Shown here in pieces: positions 17,228 to 26,139 of a DNA stretch of 64,000 nt. The DNA comes from Salsipaludibacter sp963812245 (GTDB taxonomy: Bacteria > Actinomycetota > Nitriliruptoria > Nitriliruptorales > Nitriliruptoraceae): the NCBI GenBank assembly GCA_963812245.1, contig CAWEUK010000003.1, forward strand, positions 682,001-746,000. The letters run 5' to 3'. A model generated the notes under the pieces. That model was not told the DNA's origin, searched no databases, and saw only the letters and a list, made by a program, of their open reading frames with translations. Each line of letters starts with the position of its first letter. Positions within the stretch are counted from its first letter, which is position 1. Both the position numbers and the translations under genes were made by a program.

Positions 17228-17239
17228 GCGCTGATGGGT

Positions 17240-17267
17240 GGGCGCGGCCCCGGCCATCCGGGCGCCC
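17240..17267. terminator. Weak hairpin between rdgB and the convergent SDR gene
   Basis: GGGCGC at 17240-17245 can pair with GCGCCC at 17262-17267 across a 16-base loop. The place is right for a terminator of two convergent genes, but the loop is long and no T-run follows. Confidence 0.35.
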
Positions 17268-17275
17268 CGCGGTGC

Positions 17276-18127
17276 TCAGTTGTCGGCGAGCAATGTGGCG
17301 TAGCCCTCCCGGAACGTGGGATGGCGATGGACGAACCCGGTGGTCAGCAGGCGGCTGCCGTCGACGCGCTTGCCACGGTCACCAGGCGTGGCATCGTCGT
17401 CGGTGCCGACGCGGGGAGCGGGCACACCCAGCGCGGCCGCGATGAAGTCGGTCACCTCCTGCTTGCGGGCCGGTTGGCAGTCCACCACGTTGACGATGTC
17501 GGGGACCAGGGGGTCGGCTGCTGTCGCCAGGTGCACCAGCACGGCCGCGGCATCGTCACTGTGGATGCGATTCGTCCACTTCTGCGAGGTCTGCCGGCCC
17601 TCCCGGACCGAGCGGATCAGGCGATCGCGCCCGGGGCCGTAGATGCCACCCAGACGCGCGACCACGCCCTGCGTGGCGTTGTGGGCCAGGACCCGTGCTT
17701 CGGCATCCAGCATCACCTCACCGTTGAACCCTGTCGGAGTGGTCGAGCCCCCCTCGGAGACCCACGACCCGTCATCCTGGCCATACACCGCCGTCGAGGA
17801 GGCAAAGACCACACGTACAGGTCGAGGGTTGGATGACTCACCATCTACCTCAAGTAAACGGTGAAGGTTTGCCATCGTGTCCACGTAGGCGGTTTCGTAG
17901 CCCGCACGATCGCGTGTGTCGGGCGTGAGCGTGGCGATGCAGGCCTCGATGCCAGCAGGCAGGGTGAGGTCGCCAGGGGCCGCCAGGTCGCCAACCAGGC
18001 CGGTCACGCCCGGGGGTGGGTTCTCGATGGCTGATCGCCGCAGCGCGAGCACCTCGTGGCCGGCGGCGACCAACCCCGTGGTCGCCCGCATGCCCAGGTC
18101 GCCCCAGCCCGCCCACAGGATCCTCAT
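17276..18127 (-). CDS. NAD-dependent epimerase/dehydratase-like SDR
   Basis: A 283-residue short-chain dehydrogenase-like protein with a modified Rossmann motif GWGDLGMRATTGL at residues 7-19 (a YeeZ-type glycine pattern). FASSTAVYGQDDGSWVSE holds the serine and tyrosine positions of extended SDRs, and the ARLGGIYGPGRD segment follows. The usual lysine of YxxxK is not evident. The substrate is unknown. Its ATG at 18125-18127 overlaps the stop of the upstream serine hydrolase by four bases, so the two are coupled. Confidence 0.8.
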   Translation of the reverse strand: MRILWAGWGDLGMRATTGLVAAGHEVLALRRSAIENPPPGVTGLVGDLAAPGDLTLPAGIEACIATLTPDTRDRAGYETAYVDTMANLHRLLEVDGESSNPRPVRVVFASSTAVYGQDDGSWVSEGGSTTPTGFNGEVMLDAEARVLAHNATQGVVARLGGIYGPGRDRLIRSVREGRQTSQKWTNRIHSDDAAAVLVHLATAADPLVPDIVNVVDCQPARKQEVTDFIAAALGVPAPRVGTDDDATPGDRGKRVDGSRLLTTGFVHRHPTFREGYATLLADN

Positions 18128-18966
18128 GTCGATGCGTCGGCTGCGCTGGCCAGGCGGTCGTTGAACGGCGCCCACGCATCGACTGCCCACTGACCGAAGT
18201 CCTTGTCGGTCAGCGCCACGGCGGCCACGCCCGCCGCGCGATCGATCCACAGGAACGTGCCGGACTGGCCGAAGTGCCCGAACACCTCGGGCGACTGCGA
18301 GGCGCCCGTCCAGTGGGGAGTCTTGTGACCGCGAATCTCGACGCCAAGCCCCCACGGGCACGGGGTCTGGCGTCCGTAGCCGGGCACCACGCCATCCAGT
18401 TCCGGGAATTGCACGGTCGCCAGGTCGTCCCACAACTGGTCGTCCAGCAGGTCTGCGTGCAGCAGTTCCCGCGCGAAGGCCAGCAGGTCGTTGACGGTCG
18501 CGGTCGCGGCGTGGGCCGGTGAACCATCCAGCGAGGTCGCAGCCATCCCCAGTGGGCCCAGGAGTTCCAGCTGCAGGTGCGTGGCGAAGTCCGTTCCGAC
18601 CCGTTGGGCCACCACCTCGCCCAGCGTCTCGTAGGCCACGTTGGAGTAGAGCCTGCGGCGCCCGACATCGGTGTCGGGACCACCCGCCGTCATCGGCAGG
18701 CCGGATGCGTGTGCCAGCAGGTGCCGGACCGTCGCGTCCGGTGGTCCGGCCGGTTCGTCGAGGTGCAGGGCCCCGTCCTGGACGGCCAGCAGCACCCCGA
18801 CGGCGGCCAGCGGCTTGGTGACGCTGGCCAGGGGGAACCGCTCCTCGACGGGCCCATGGGTGGCCAGCACCTCGGTGGCGGTGGTGACGCCCGCCGCCAC
18901 GGTGTCGACCGGCCACTCGTCCACCTCACGGAGCACGTCGGCAACGTCCTGGGTCGTGCTGGTCAT
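18124..18966 (-). CDS. Serine beta-lactamase-like hydrolase (class C fold)
   Basis: A 280-residue member of the beta-lactamase/transpeptidase-like superfamily. The catalytic SxxK is S48-V-T-K51; the second motif is YSN (LYSNVAYETLG) and the third appears as HFGQSGTFLW in place of KTG. There is no signal peptide, so it probably acts in the cytoplasm as an esterase or peptidase; the substrate is unknown. The ATG at 18966 was chosen because the stretch upstream covers the tRNA-Leu gene. It is the first gene of a coupled pair with the SDR gene. Confidence 0.83.
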   Translation of the reverse strand: MTSTTQDVADVLREVDEWPVDTVAAGVTTATEVLATHGPVEERFPLASVTKPLAAVGVLLAVQDGALHLDEPAGPPDATVRHLLAHASGLPMTAGGPDTDVGRRRLYSNVAYETLGEVVAQRVGTDFATHLQLELLGPLGMAATSLDGSPAHAATATVNDLLAFARELLHADLLDDQLWDDLATVQFPELDGVVPGYGRQTPCPWGLGVEIRGHKTPHWTGASQSPEVFGHFGQSGTFLWIDRAAGVAAVALTDKDFGQWAVDAWAPFNDRLASAADAST

Positions 18967-18986
18967 CAGTCCACCTCGTCGGCTGG

Positions 18987-19072
18987 TGCGAGCGGGGAGA
19001 CTTGAACTCCCACGACCCTGTCGGGCCACTGGGACCTAAACCCAGCGCGTCTGCCAATTCCGCCACGCTCGC
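18987..19072 (-). tRNA. tRNA-Leu (anticodon UAG)
   Basis: Read on the minus strand, 86 nucleotides fold as a class II tRNA. The acceptor stem is GCGAGCG with CGCTCGC, the anticodon loop is TTTAGGT with TAG, a long variable arm follows and the T-arm is TTCAAGT. The long variable arm and the A discriminator base fit leucine. Confidence 0.95.
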
Positions 19073-19126
19073 CGGCAGGTCGCGAGGATACGGCGCAGGG
19101 GCGGGCACGCTCCCCCGTGTGCGCCA

Positions 19127-20785
19127 CTACTGCGTCGTGTCGGGGTGGCCGTCGCCGGATTGCTCGCCGCCGGCCTCGGCCGTGTCGTCGATCCCGGCGA
19201 GGGCTCGGGCGTGGGCGCGCTTGCCGTCGACGTCCATCGCGCGACGGATCTCGATGCGTTGGGCCTGCGGACTGCCGGCGCCGTGGAGGGATTCGGTGAG
19301 GTAGCCGACGGCGTTGCGCCCGATGGTCATCGTCTCGATGAGCCGCATGATGCGCAAGCGGTCCTCGGTGGCCACACCCTCGCGCCCCGCCAGCAGGCGC
19401 TCCAGGAGCGGACCGATCTCGTCGTTGCGCAGATCCGCCTCCGAGGGCATCGTGACCATCAGTCCGCCCGCGATGTCCTGGGCCAGTCGGGCGATCTCGT
19501 AGGGAAAGCGCGTCACGTTGTGCTTGGCGACGTTGCTGAGCATGCCGTCGTTGATGGCCGCGCCACTGGGCAGCACCTCGGCCTCGGTCGCACCGGCGAT
19601 GCCCGATGACCAGATGGTCTCGTTGAGGTGGGTCATCTCCACCAGTTTGTCGTTGATGTGGCTTGCGCCGGGCACGCCGTTGGCGTCTGCCACCTCCGCC
19701 GCCGCGCCGATGAGCACGTCGCCCAGGCCGGTCTTGCACATGTACGACGAGCGGTGGTAGCGGGTGAAGCGCTGGACCAGCGTGCGCGCCATGTCGACCT
19801 CGCCGTCCATGAAGACGTGGTCGTGGGGGACGAAGACCTCGTCGAAGTGGACGAGCACCTCCTGGCCACCGAAGCGGGCATTGCCCTGGTCGATGGTGCC
19901 CGGCTCCAGCGAGCGCCCGTCGGAGGCCTGGCGTCCGTACACGAAGGTGATGCCCGGCTCGGTGATGGGGATCGCAGCCACGATGGCGCAGTCGGCATCC
20001 GCCTCGGTCAGGTGCATGGTCGGCATCACCACGACCCAGTGCGAGTTCCAGCCACCGGTCATGTGCGCCTTGGCACCGCTGACCCACACCCCGGCGTCGC
20101 TGCGGCGCACGACCCGCAGGAACACGTCCTGGTTGGCCTGGGCGCGAGGGGGCAGCGAGCGATCACCCTTGGGGTCGGTCATGCCGCCAGCCAGGACCAG
20201 GTTGTGGCGCTGCAGGCGCGTCAGGAAGGTCGTGAAGCGGTCGTGGTAGTCCGTGCCGTGCGCTGCATCCAGGTCGTGGGTGACCGAGTGCAGCGTCGCC
20301 ACCGCGTCCATCCCCACGCACCGTTGGAAGCAGGTTCCGGTGGCCTGGCCCAACCGGCGCTGCATCCGATGCTTGGCGATCAGGTCCTCGCTGGAGGTGG
20401 TGACATGGAGGAATCGGTTGACCGGCCCGTCGGTGTAGGGGGAGTGCGCCACCGCCAGTTCGGGGTCCGTGTCGACCAGGTCGTAGGTCGCCCGCAGCGC
20501 ATTGATCGAGGGCGTGATCATGGGGTGGTCGGCAGGTTCGTCGACCAGTTCGCCCATCAGGAACAGGCGCGTGCCGCGGTCCCGGAGGCTGTCGACGTAG
20601 TCCTGGCCGTCGGTCACGACCGGCATCGTGGCCCAGATCTCCTCCGCCGTGCGTTCAGTGGGTGCCGGGCGGCCGTCGCTGGTCGGCACCCCAGTCGGTG
20701 TCGCGGCCTCGCCCGCCGCCACCGCCCTCGACGCCGTTGACGCCGCCGATGCCGGGGAGTCGTCGGGAGCAGTGGAGGTGGTCAT
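19127..20785 (-). CDS. abfD: 4-hydroxybutyryl-CoA dehydratase / vinylacetyl-CoA isomerase family protein
   Basis: A 552-residue acyl-CoA-dehydrogenase-fold protein of the AbfD / 4-hydroxyphenylacetate hydroxylase superfamily. Family knowledge: the clostridial enzyme binds FAD and a 4Fe-4S cluster through Cys99, Cys103, His292 and Cys299. Here the CxxxC pair is C152 and C156 in TCFQRCVGMD, and the His/Cys pair is H344 and C350 in YHRSSYMCK. The C-terminal part (HLNETIWSSG, NVTRFPYEIARL, GLMVTMPSE, ESLHGAGSPQAQR) follows AbfD closely. The His-Cys spacing is one residue shorter than I recall for the clostridial enzyme. About 55 N-terminal residues are Ala/Ser/Thr-rich and extra. No other 4-hydroxybutyrate-cycle genes are nearby. 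Confidence 0.8.
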   Translation of the reverse strand: MTTSTAPDDSPASAASTASRAVAAGEAATPTGVPTSDGRPAPTERTAEEIWATMPVVTDGQDYVDSLRDRGTRLFLMGELVDEPADHPMITPSINALRATYDLVDTDPELAVAHSPYTDGPVNRFLHVTTSSEDLIAKHRMQRRLGQATGTCFQRCVGMDAVATLHSVTHDLDAAHGTDYHDRFTTFLTRLQRHNLVLAGGMTDPKGDRSLPPRAQANQDVFLRVVRRSDAGVWVSGAKAHMTGGWNSHWVVVMPTMHLTEADADCAIVAAIPITEPGITFVYGRQASDGRSLEPGTIDQGNARFGGQEVLVHFDEVFVPHDHVFMDGEVDMARTLVQRFTRYHRSSYMCKTGLGDVLIGAAAEVADANGVPGASHINDKLVEMTHLNETIWSSGIAGATEAEVLPSGAAINDGMLSNVAKHNVTRFPYEIARLAQDIAGGLMVTMPSEADLRNDEIGPLLERLLAGREGVATEDRLRIMRLIETMTIGRNAVGYLTESLHGAGSPQAQRIEIRRAMDVDGKRAHARALAGIDDTAEAGGEQSGDGHPDTTQ

Positions 20786-20835
20786 CACGGCCTCGCAGGA
20801 CGGGGACCACGACGATACTGCCACGGTCGAACCGC

Positions 20836-20915
20836 GCGACGGCCAGACTGCGCGATGGCCGGGCCGTGCGATGGCCGGGCCGTGCGATGGCCGGGCCGTG
20901 CGACGGCCCCGACCG
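20836..20915. repeat. 16-base tandem repeat downstream of the aldo/keto reductase
   Basis: GCGATGGCCGGGCCGT occurs three times without change at 20852-20867, 20868-20883 and 20884-20899, and a degenerate copy follows. A half copy (GCGACGGCC) precedes it. It fills the spacer between two minus-strand genes, the reductase and the AbfD-like gene. Each unit contains the GC-rich half-palindrome GGCCGGGCC. Confidence 0.85.
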
Positions 20916-20941
20916 GGCCGAGGCGCTCCATGGTGCCTCGG

Positions 20942-21901
20942 TCAGTAGCGAGCGCCCGTGACGTCGTCGGCCAGGCCCCGCAGGTCCGCCAGGTCCTGGG
21001 TGTCCAGGCTCAGGTCGAGGGCTGCCACGTTCTCGCGCAGCCACTTGCGTCGCTTGGTGCCGGGGATCGGGGCGACGGCGATCTCCAGTCGTTCCTGCTG
21101 CTGGTGGACCCACGCCAATGCCACCTGGGCCGGGCTGGCGCCGTGGCGGTCGGCCACGCCGCGCACCGCCTCGACGATGCGCATGTTCTGGGCGACGGCG
21201 TCGCCCTGGAACCGTGACAGGCCCCGGCGGAAGTCGCCGTCGGGCAGGTCATCGACGTCCACGGTGCCGGTCAGGAACCCGCGGCCCAGCGGCGAGAACG
21301 GCACGAGCCCGATCCCCAGTTCACGCATCGTCGGCACGACTGCCTCCACGTCACGGGTCCACAAGGAGTACTCGGACTGCAGGGCGGCGATCGGATGCAC
21401 CTCGTTGGCTGCCCGAAGCTGGTCCGAGTCGACCTCGGAGACGCCCAGGTGACGGACCTTGCCGGCCGCGACCAGGTCGGCCATCGCGCCGATCGTCTCG
21501 GTCAGCGGGACGTCCTGGGGTGGACGGTGCAGGTAGTACAGATCGATCACGTCGACGCCGAGGCGGCCCAGCGACGCATCGCAGGCGCTGGCGACGTAGT
21601 CGGGATGGCCCCTGACCACGTTGCGGCCGGCGCGGTCACCGGTGTCGAGATCGGCGATCCCGAACTTCGTCGCCAGGGTGACCTCGTCGCGACGTGTTGC
21701 GAGCACGGAGGACAGGAGCCGTTCGTTGGTGCCGTTGGCGTAGATGTCGGCGGTGTCCCAATGGGTGACACCCATGTCCAGGGCGAGGTTGAGCGTCGCG
21801 ATGGATTCCTGGTCGTCGGGCGTGCCGTAGCCGTGGCTCATGCCCATGCAGCCCAGCCCCTGTGCCGACACAACCAGTCCCTGCAACTCGATCGTGTCCA
21901 T
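20942..21901 (-). CDS. Aldo/keto reductase
   Basis: A 319-residue TIM-barrel NADPH oxidoreductase of the AKR13/YajO-type group. The catalytic tetrad is complete: D49 and Y54 in DTADIYANG, K79 in ATKFG and H125 in YYLHRPP. The NADPH-binding C-terminus has PIPGTKRRKWLREN. The natural substrate cannot be told from sequence. The ATG at 21901 is well supported by a GGAGGG ribosome site a few bases upstream on the minus strand. Confidence 0.92.
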   Translation of the reverse strand: MDTIELQGLVVSAQGLGCMGMSHGYGTPDDQESIATLNLALDMGVTHWDTADIYANGTNERLLSSVLATRRDEVTLATKFGIADLDTGDRAGRNVVRGHPDYVASACDASLGRLGVDVIDLYYLHRPPQDVPLTETIGAMADLVAAGKVRHLGVSEVDSDQLRAANEVHPIAALQSEYSLWTRDVEAVVPTMRELGIGLVPFSPLGRGFLTGTVDVDDLPDGDFRRGLSRFQGDAVAQNMRIVEAVRGVADRHGASPAQVALAWVHQQQERLEIAVAPIPGTKRRKWLRENVAALDLSLDTQDLADLRGLADDVTGARY

Positions 21902-22000
21902 GACGAACCCTCCGATTGGGGACGACGAGACGCCGCAGAGGACGCACCGCGGCGACAGGTGTACCAGCACCGGCTGGTGGGTCGACCGTGCGTGGGCGAG

Positions 22001-23536
22001 TCAGACCTGGGCCGTGATCTCGCCGCGGTGGATGGCTCGCACGGTCTGCAGCGTGTCGGCGTCGGCGGCGGACTTGTCGTCGCGGTAGCGCTTGACGCGG
22101 GCGAAGCGCAGGGTGACCCCGCCGGGATAGCGCCGTGACGCCTGCACGCCGTCGAAGGCGATCTCGACCACGAGTTCCGGACGCACGTGCACCACGTGGT
22201 CGGCGCGCGATTCCTCCAGTGCCAGCAGCGCCTCGGTCTGCCACGCCAGCAACTCGTCGGTCAGTCCCTTGAAGGTCTTGCCGAGCATCACCGCCTCGCC
22301 CGTTTCCGCGTCCACTGCCCCCAGGTGCAGGTTGGACAACCACCCGCGGCGGCGCCCCGACCCCCACTCGGCGGCCAGGACGACGAGGTCGAGCGTGTGG
22401 GCCACCTTGACCTTGACCCAGGACGAGCCGCGGCGTCCGGCCTCCCACGGGGCGTCCAGGGACTTGACGACGATGCCTTCGTGGCCGGCAGCGAGCGCGG
22501 TGCGGAGGTGGTCGAGGCCAACGGCCGGGTCATCCGTCGTGATCCCGTCGACCAGGTTGGGCCCAGCGACGGCCTCGAGTGTCTCACGCCGCGCCGTGAG
22601 CGGCTGGTCCACCAGGTCGTTTCCGTCGAGGTGGAGGATGTCGAAGAACACGGGGCGCAGGTGGGAGTCACCGGCCATCGAGTCCTGGAATGCCAGCGGT
22701 CGACCGTCGGCATCCAGCGCGAGTGCCTCTCCGTCCAGCACGACCGACGTCACGGGCAACGCGCCGGCCGCTGCGACCACCAGTGGCAGCGTGGTGGTGA
22801 CGTCGCGCAGGCTGCGCGTGAAGACGTGGATGTCGTCGCCGTCGCGGTGCACCTGGATTCGCATGCCGTCCAGTTTCGTGTCGATGCGCGCTGGCCCCGT
22901 CGTCGCCAGCGCGGTGGCGACGTCCGGTGCCGACGACGCGAGCATGGGCTGCACCCCGCGCCCGACCTCCAGCGACACCGCCGCCAGTGCAGTCGCGCCC
23001 ACGTCCATGGCAAGGACGGCGGTCGTCGTGAGGTCACCCGTCAACATCGCCGCTCGACGCACGAGCGCCTCGTCGACGTCGGCGGCCCGGGCAACTGCGG
23101 CAGTGACGACGCCTTCCAGTGCACCCTGGCGAAGTTCCTGCAGGACGACTCCTCGCAGGAATGCCTGTTCGGTGGCCGTTGCGCGAGCCCACAGCGCGGC
23201 GAGTTCGTCGTGCCTGGCTGCCACGGAGCCGGGTCCGCTCGTGGCAGCCAGTGCGTCGAATGCGGTGTCGACGTCAGCGATGGTCAGGGCCTGGTCCAGG
23301 CCCGCGTCGTCGCGTTCGTCGCGCGGCGTCACCTCCATGTCACGCAGTGCCGCCCAGCCAACGCCCAGGCGACCCTGGCGAGGCGCCCCGGTCAGCAGCG
23401 CGGTCCCGGCGCGCAGCTCTTCGGGGGACTGGTCTGCGAGTTCGGTCAGGGTGGCCGCCAGCAACGCGATCTTGGACGCCCGGGACCGGGTGGCACCCAC
23501 CTGTTCCCAGGTCGACGCAATGACCGACAGCAGCAT
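22001..23536 (-). CDS. ligB: ATP-dependent DNA ligase (LigB type)
   Basis: A 511-residue ATP-dependent DNA ligase like mycobacterial LigB. The adenylated lysine is K221 in DTKLDGMRIQVHRDG; further nucleotidyltransferase motifs are DGEALALD, FFDILHLDG, HEGIVVKSLDAPW and WVKVKVAHTLDLVV. An N-terminal helical DNA-binding domain (residues 1-190) and a C-terminal OB domain are present, so it is complete. It is an accessory ligase beside the essential NAD-dependent LigA. The ATG at 23536 fits the family start MLLxxV. Confidence 0.93.
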   Translation of the reverse strand: MLLSVIASTWEQVGATRSRASKIALLAATLTELADQSPEELRAGTALLTGAPRQGRLGVGWAALRDMEVTPRDERDDAGLDQALTIADVDTAFDALAATSGPGSVAARHDELAALWARATATEQAFLRGVVLQELRQGALEGVVTAAVARAADVDEALVRRAAMLTGDLTTTAVLAMDVGATALAAVSLEVGRGVQPMLASSAPDVATALATTGPARIDTKLDGMRIQVHRDGDDIHVFTRSLRDVTTTLPLVVAAAGALPVTSVVLDGEALALDADGRPLAFQDSMAGDSHLRPVFFDILHLDGNDLVDQPLTARRETLEAVAGPNLVDGITTDDPAVGLDHLRTALAAGHEGIVVKSLDAPWEAGRRGSSWVKVKVAHTLDLVVLAAEWGSGRRRGWLSNLHLGAVDAETGEAVMLGKTFKGLTDELLAWQTEALLALEESRADHVVHVRPELVVEIAFDGVQASRRYPGGVTLRFARVKRYRDDKSAADADTLQTVRAIHRGEITAQV

Positions 23537-23747
23537 CCCGGACTCGTTGGCAGACGATGGCCCCCGACGATATCGGCAGTGCACGGACGCCACGTACTCG
23601 GTCGACGCGGCGGAGGGTCCCGTGCAAGAGGGGCCGATGGGCCCGCCAGGCTGGGCCGTTCTCGGGCATGGAGTCGCCACCGATCATGCATGCTGGTCGC
23701 AGCACCGCAACCAAGGCGAGTGCCCAATGACCCAGGAGGTCGCCACC

Positions 23748-24212
23748 ATGGCAACTGCCACTACAACCCCCACTGCCACTGCCAGTTCCACCGACTCTGG
23801 CGCCACGGTCCGCATGCTCGGCATGCTGGTCATCGTCGCCGGAGCGATCCTGTCCATCGCCGGTGTCGGCACGTGGTTCATGGTCCAGTCGCAGCTCGCG
23901 GCCGAGAACATCACGGTCGCCGAGGATGCGTCCTTCCTGGCCGGCGACGAAGTCGACGGGCCGTTCTCTGCCTACGCCCAAGCCGACATCATCAACGACC
24001 ACGCGCTGGAGGCGTCCGAAGGGAAGACCTACGCGGAGTTGGACCGTGAGGACCCGGTTCGCGACACGATGATGAACGCGTCGTTCCTGCGGACCTCCTT
24101 GTTCACGTCCGTGGTGGCCTTCGGGATCGCCGCGATGGCCTTCGGGTTGGGGATCGTGTTCATGCTGGTCGGATGGGCACTGCGCAAGACCACCGACGTC
24201 TTGGTCGTGTGA
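23748..24212 (+). CDS. Conserved actinobacterial membrane protein (annotated elsewhere as LigA-like)
   Basis: A 154-residue protein with two transmembrane segments (about residues 24-46 and 120-146) and a Thr/Ala-rich N-terminus. The loop between them is conserved in many actinobacteria (ENITVAEDASFLAGDEVDG; AYAQADIINDHALEA). Databases often call the family aromatic ring-opening dioxygenase LigA, but nothing here looks enzymatic; I regard the function as unknown. The ATG at 23748 follows a strong ribosome site GGAGGT at 23735-23740; an upstream in-frame ATG at 23727 lacks one. It ends 17 bases before a perfect hairpin. Confidence 0.8.
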   Translation: MATATTTPTATASSTDSGATVRMLGMLVIVAGAILSIAGVGTWFMVQSQLAAENITVAEDASFLAGDEVDGPFSAYAQADIINDHALEASEGKTYAELDREDPVRDTMMNASFLRTSLFTSVVAFGIAAMAFGLGIVFMLVGWALRKTTDVLVV

Positions 24213-24229
24213 CCGATCCACGCAACCAG

Positions 24230-24264
24230 ATCGGCCCGACACGCGAACAGCGTGTCGGGCCGAT
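24230..24264. terminator. Perfect 15-base-pair hairpin terminator
   Basis: ATCGGCCCGACACGC at 24230-24244 pairs perfectly with its complement at 24250-24264 around the five-base loop GAACA, followed by TTG. It lies just after the membrane protein gene and just beyond the 3' end of the minus-strand tRNA-Lys gene, so it can end transcription from both sides. Confidence 0.8.
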
Positions 24265-24276
24265 TTGTCGATGTGG

Positions 24277-24349
24277 TGCGCCGCCAGGGACTTGAACCCC
24301 GAACCTGCCGGTTAAGAGCCGGATGCTCTGCCAATTGAGCTAGCGGCGC
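24277..24349 (-). tRNA. tRNA-Lys (anticodon CUU)
   Basis: On the minus strand the acceptor stem is GCGCCGC with GCGGCGC, the D-arm is GCTCAATTGGCAGAGC, the anticodon loop is CTCTTAA with CTT and the T-loop is TTCAAGT. 73 nucleotides, discriminator A. Confidence 0.96.
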
Positions 24350-24410
24350 AGGTCGCGACCGGGCACGGTATCCCACGAGGTGGGCGTTCGTGCGCCGATC
24401 ACGGCACTGG

Positions 24411-24486
24411 GGTGGCTGAGGGGACTTGAACCCCCGGCCTTCTGGATCACAACCAGACGCTCTAACCAAGCTGAGCTACAGCCACC
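24411..24486 (-). tRNA. tRNA-His (anticodon GUG)
   Basis: On the minus strand the acceptor stem is GTGGCTG with CAGCCAC, and an extra 5' G at 24486 faces a C discriminator at 24411, the pair that marks histidine tRNA. The anticodon loop is TTGTGAT with GTG and the T-loop is TTCAAGT. Confidence 0.96.
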
Positions 24487-24573
24487 AGGGACGCCCGACA
24501 CGGGTTCGGGCGCGACCATGGAGGCTACCCGACCTGTGGCACGGCAACCAACGCACCCTCGCGCGGCCGGTCC

Positions 24574-25026
24574 TCAGTCGTGCTCGGCCACCGTCACGCC
24601 GCGCTCCACCAGGCGTGACAGCACGACCAGTGACCGGGTCTGGGCCACGAAGGGCTGCCGACGGATCGTTTCGAGCACTTCCTCGAGATGCCGCGTGTCG
24701 CGGACTCGCACGTGCAGAAGCGCATCGGCGTCACCGGTGACCGTGTAGGCCGCCTGCACCTCCGGCACCGGGGCCACGGCGGCACGGATGCGCTCGGGCG
24801 GAATGTTGCCGGTGGCGAAGATGGACACGAAGACATCGGTGGTCCAGCCCAGTGAGTGCGGGTCGACCTGGGCGGCGAAGCCCTCGATGACGCCGTCGTC
24901 GACCAGGCGGTCGACCCGTCGCTTCACCGCAGGCGCCGACAGGCCGACGTCGGAGCCGACCTCCCGATAGCTCGCGCGGCCACGACGCGTGAGATGTGCA
25001 ATGATCTTGCGGTCGATGTTGTCCAT
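24574..25026 (-). CDS. Lrp/AsnC-family transcriptional regulator
   Basis: A 150-residue feast/famine regulator: an N-terminal helix-turn-helix (DRKIIAHLTRRGRASYREVG then LSAPAVKRRVDRLVDDGVI) and a C-terminal RAM domain (YTVTGDADALLHVRV) that usually binds amino acids. Divergent from ddaH and rocD, it is the likely regulator of that operon, in the same order as mycobacterial Rv2324 with rocD. The start is uncertain: ATG at 25026 (used here, with a GGAA eight bases before it) or ATG at 25041. Confidence 0.88.
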   Translation of the reverse strand: MDNIDRKIIAHLTRRGRASYREVGSDVGLSAPAVKRRVDRLVDDGVIEGFAAQVDPHSLGWTTDVFVSIFATGNIPPERIRAAVAPVPEVQAAYTVTGDADALLHVRVRDTRHLEEVLETIRRQPFVAQTRSLVVLSRLVERGVTVAEHD

Positions 25027-25197
25027 GCGCAACGATTCCATGTCGGGATGCAAGGTTTGCCCGCCCATTGTTGCACAGCCGGAACATAACCTGCATCACG
25101 GGGACCCGATGGCTGCGCGCGTGGCTGCCGGACGCCTCCAACCCGTGGCATGACCGTGTCCACGACCCGTCCCACCGGAGCATCCGAGGAACCATCC

Positions 25198-26139
25198 ATG
25201 ACCGTGTCGTTGCGTCCCCGCCGATACGCCCGGCGTCGTCACTACGTGCTGGTGGCACCGACCCACTTCACGGTCGACGCACGCCTGAATCCGTGGATGG
25301 ATCCGACCCTGTCGGTGGACCGCGATCGAGCCTTGCGGCAATGGGCCACGCTGGTGTCGGTCTACCGAGGTCTCGGGCACGTCGTCACAGAACTGCCCGG
25401 GGTGGCGGGACTTCCCGACATGGTGTTCGCGGCCAACGGGGCCCTGGTCATCGATGGCCGCGCCTTGGTGTCGCAGTTCGCGCATCCGCAGCGCCAGCCA
25501 GAATCGTCGCACTTCCGTCGCCTGCTGGCCACTCGCCTGGGTGTCGAGACACACGCGTCGATGGACGTCAACGAGGCCGAGGGCGACCTGGTCGTGGTCG
25601 GGGACGTGGTCCTGGCCGGCACCGGGTTCCGGACCGCAAGATCCAGTCATGGCCATGTCGCCGCGGTGTTCGACTGCGAAGTCGTGACGCTGGACCTCGT
25701 CGATCCGCGCTTCTACCACCTCGACGTGGCCGTGGCGGCGCTCGACGACCACACCATCGTGTGGTATCCCGACGCGCTTTCGGCCGATGCCCGCCGCGTG
25801 GTTCGCCACCGGTTCCCGACCGCGATCGAGCTCAGCGACCACGATGCCGCGGTCCTGGGCGCCAACCTGGTCAGCGATGGGCGCCACGTCGTCCTGGACG
25901 AGCGCGCCACCGAGCTGGCGGCGGCGGTCGAGGACGCCGGCTTCGTCGCCGTCCCGGTCGCGGTGGACGAGTTCAACAAGTCGGGCGGCGGGGTGAAGTG
26001 CCTCACCATGGAGGTGCACCGCTCGCACACATCGATCGATGCACGTGACCGTGGTGTCCAGGCCGAGCCGGACCTCCACACCCGTGGACTGCAGCCCGAC
26101 GCCGGTGCCCACGCCCGATCCCGAGGAGCCGTCGCATGA
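25198..26139 (+). CDS. ddaH: Dimethylarginine dimethylaminohydrolase / amidinotransferase-family protein
   Basis: A 313-residue guanidine-group-modifying enzyme of the DDAH type. Motifs: LPDMVFAANGAL (residues about 71-82), substrate acidic residues in DVNEAEGDLVVVG, HLDVAVAALDDHT with the catalytic His, and the nucleophile C268 in GGGVKCLTMEV. Family knowledge: such enzymes turn methylarginine or arginine into citrulline-type products. Coupled to rocD (ATGA overlap at 26136), so a role in arginine use is likely. The ATG at 25198 was chosen over 25150 because GAGGAA precedes it. The 45 residues after the nucleophile are Asp/Arg/His-rich and look less conserved. A second DDAH is at 35.8 kb. 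Confidence 0.87.
   Translation: MTVSLRPRRYARRRHYVLVAPTHFTVDARLNPWMDPTLSVDRDRALRQWATLVSVYRGLGHVVTELPGVAGLPDMVFAANGALVIDGRALVSQFAHPQRQPESSHFRRLLATRLGVETHASMDVNEAEGDLVVVGDVVLAGTGFRTARSSHGHVAAVFDCEVVTLDLVDPRFYHLDVAVAALDDHTIVWYPDALSADARRVVRHRFPTAIELSDHDAAVLGANLVSDGRHVVLDERATELAAAVEDAGFVAVPVAVDEFNKSGGGVKCLTMEVHRSHTSIDARDRGVQAEPDLHTRGLQPDAGAHARSRGAVA

Noticed and set aside
23727..23747. Upstream ATG for the small membrane protein
   Set aside because: The strong GGAGGT ribosome site lies inside this extension and is spaced for ATG 23748.
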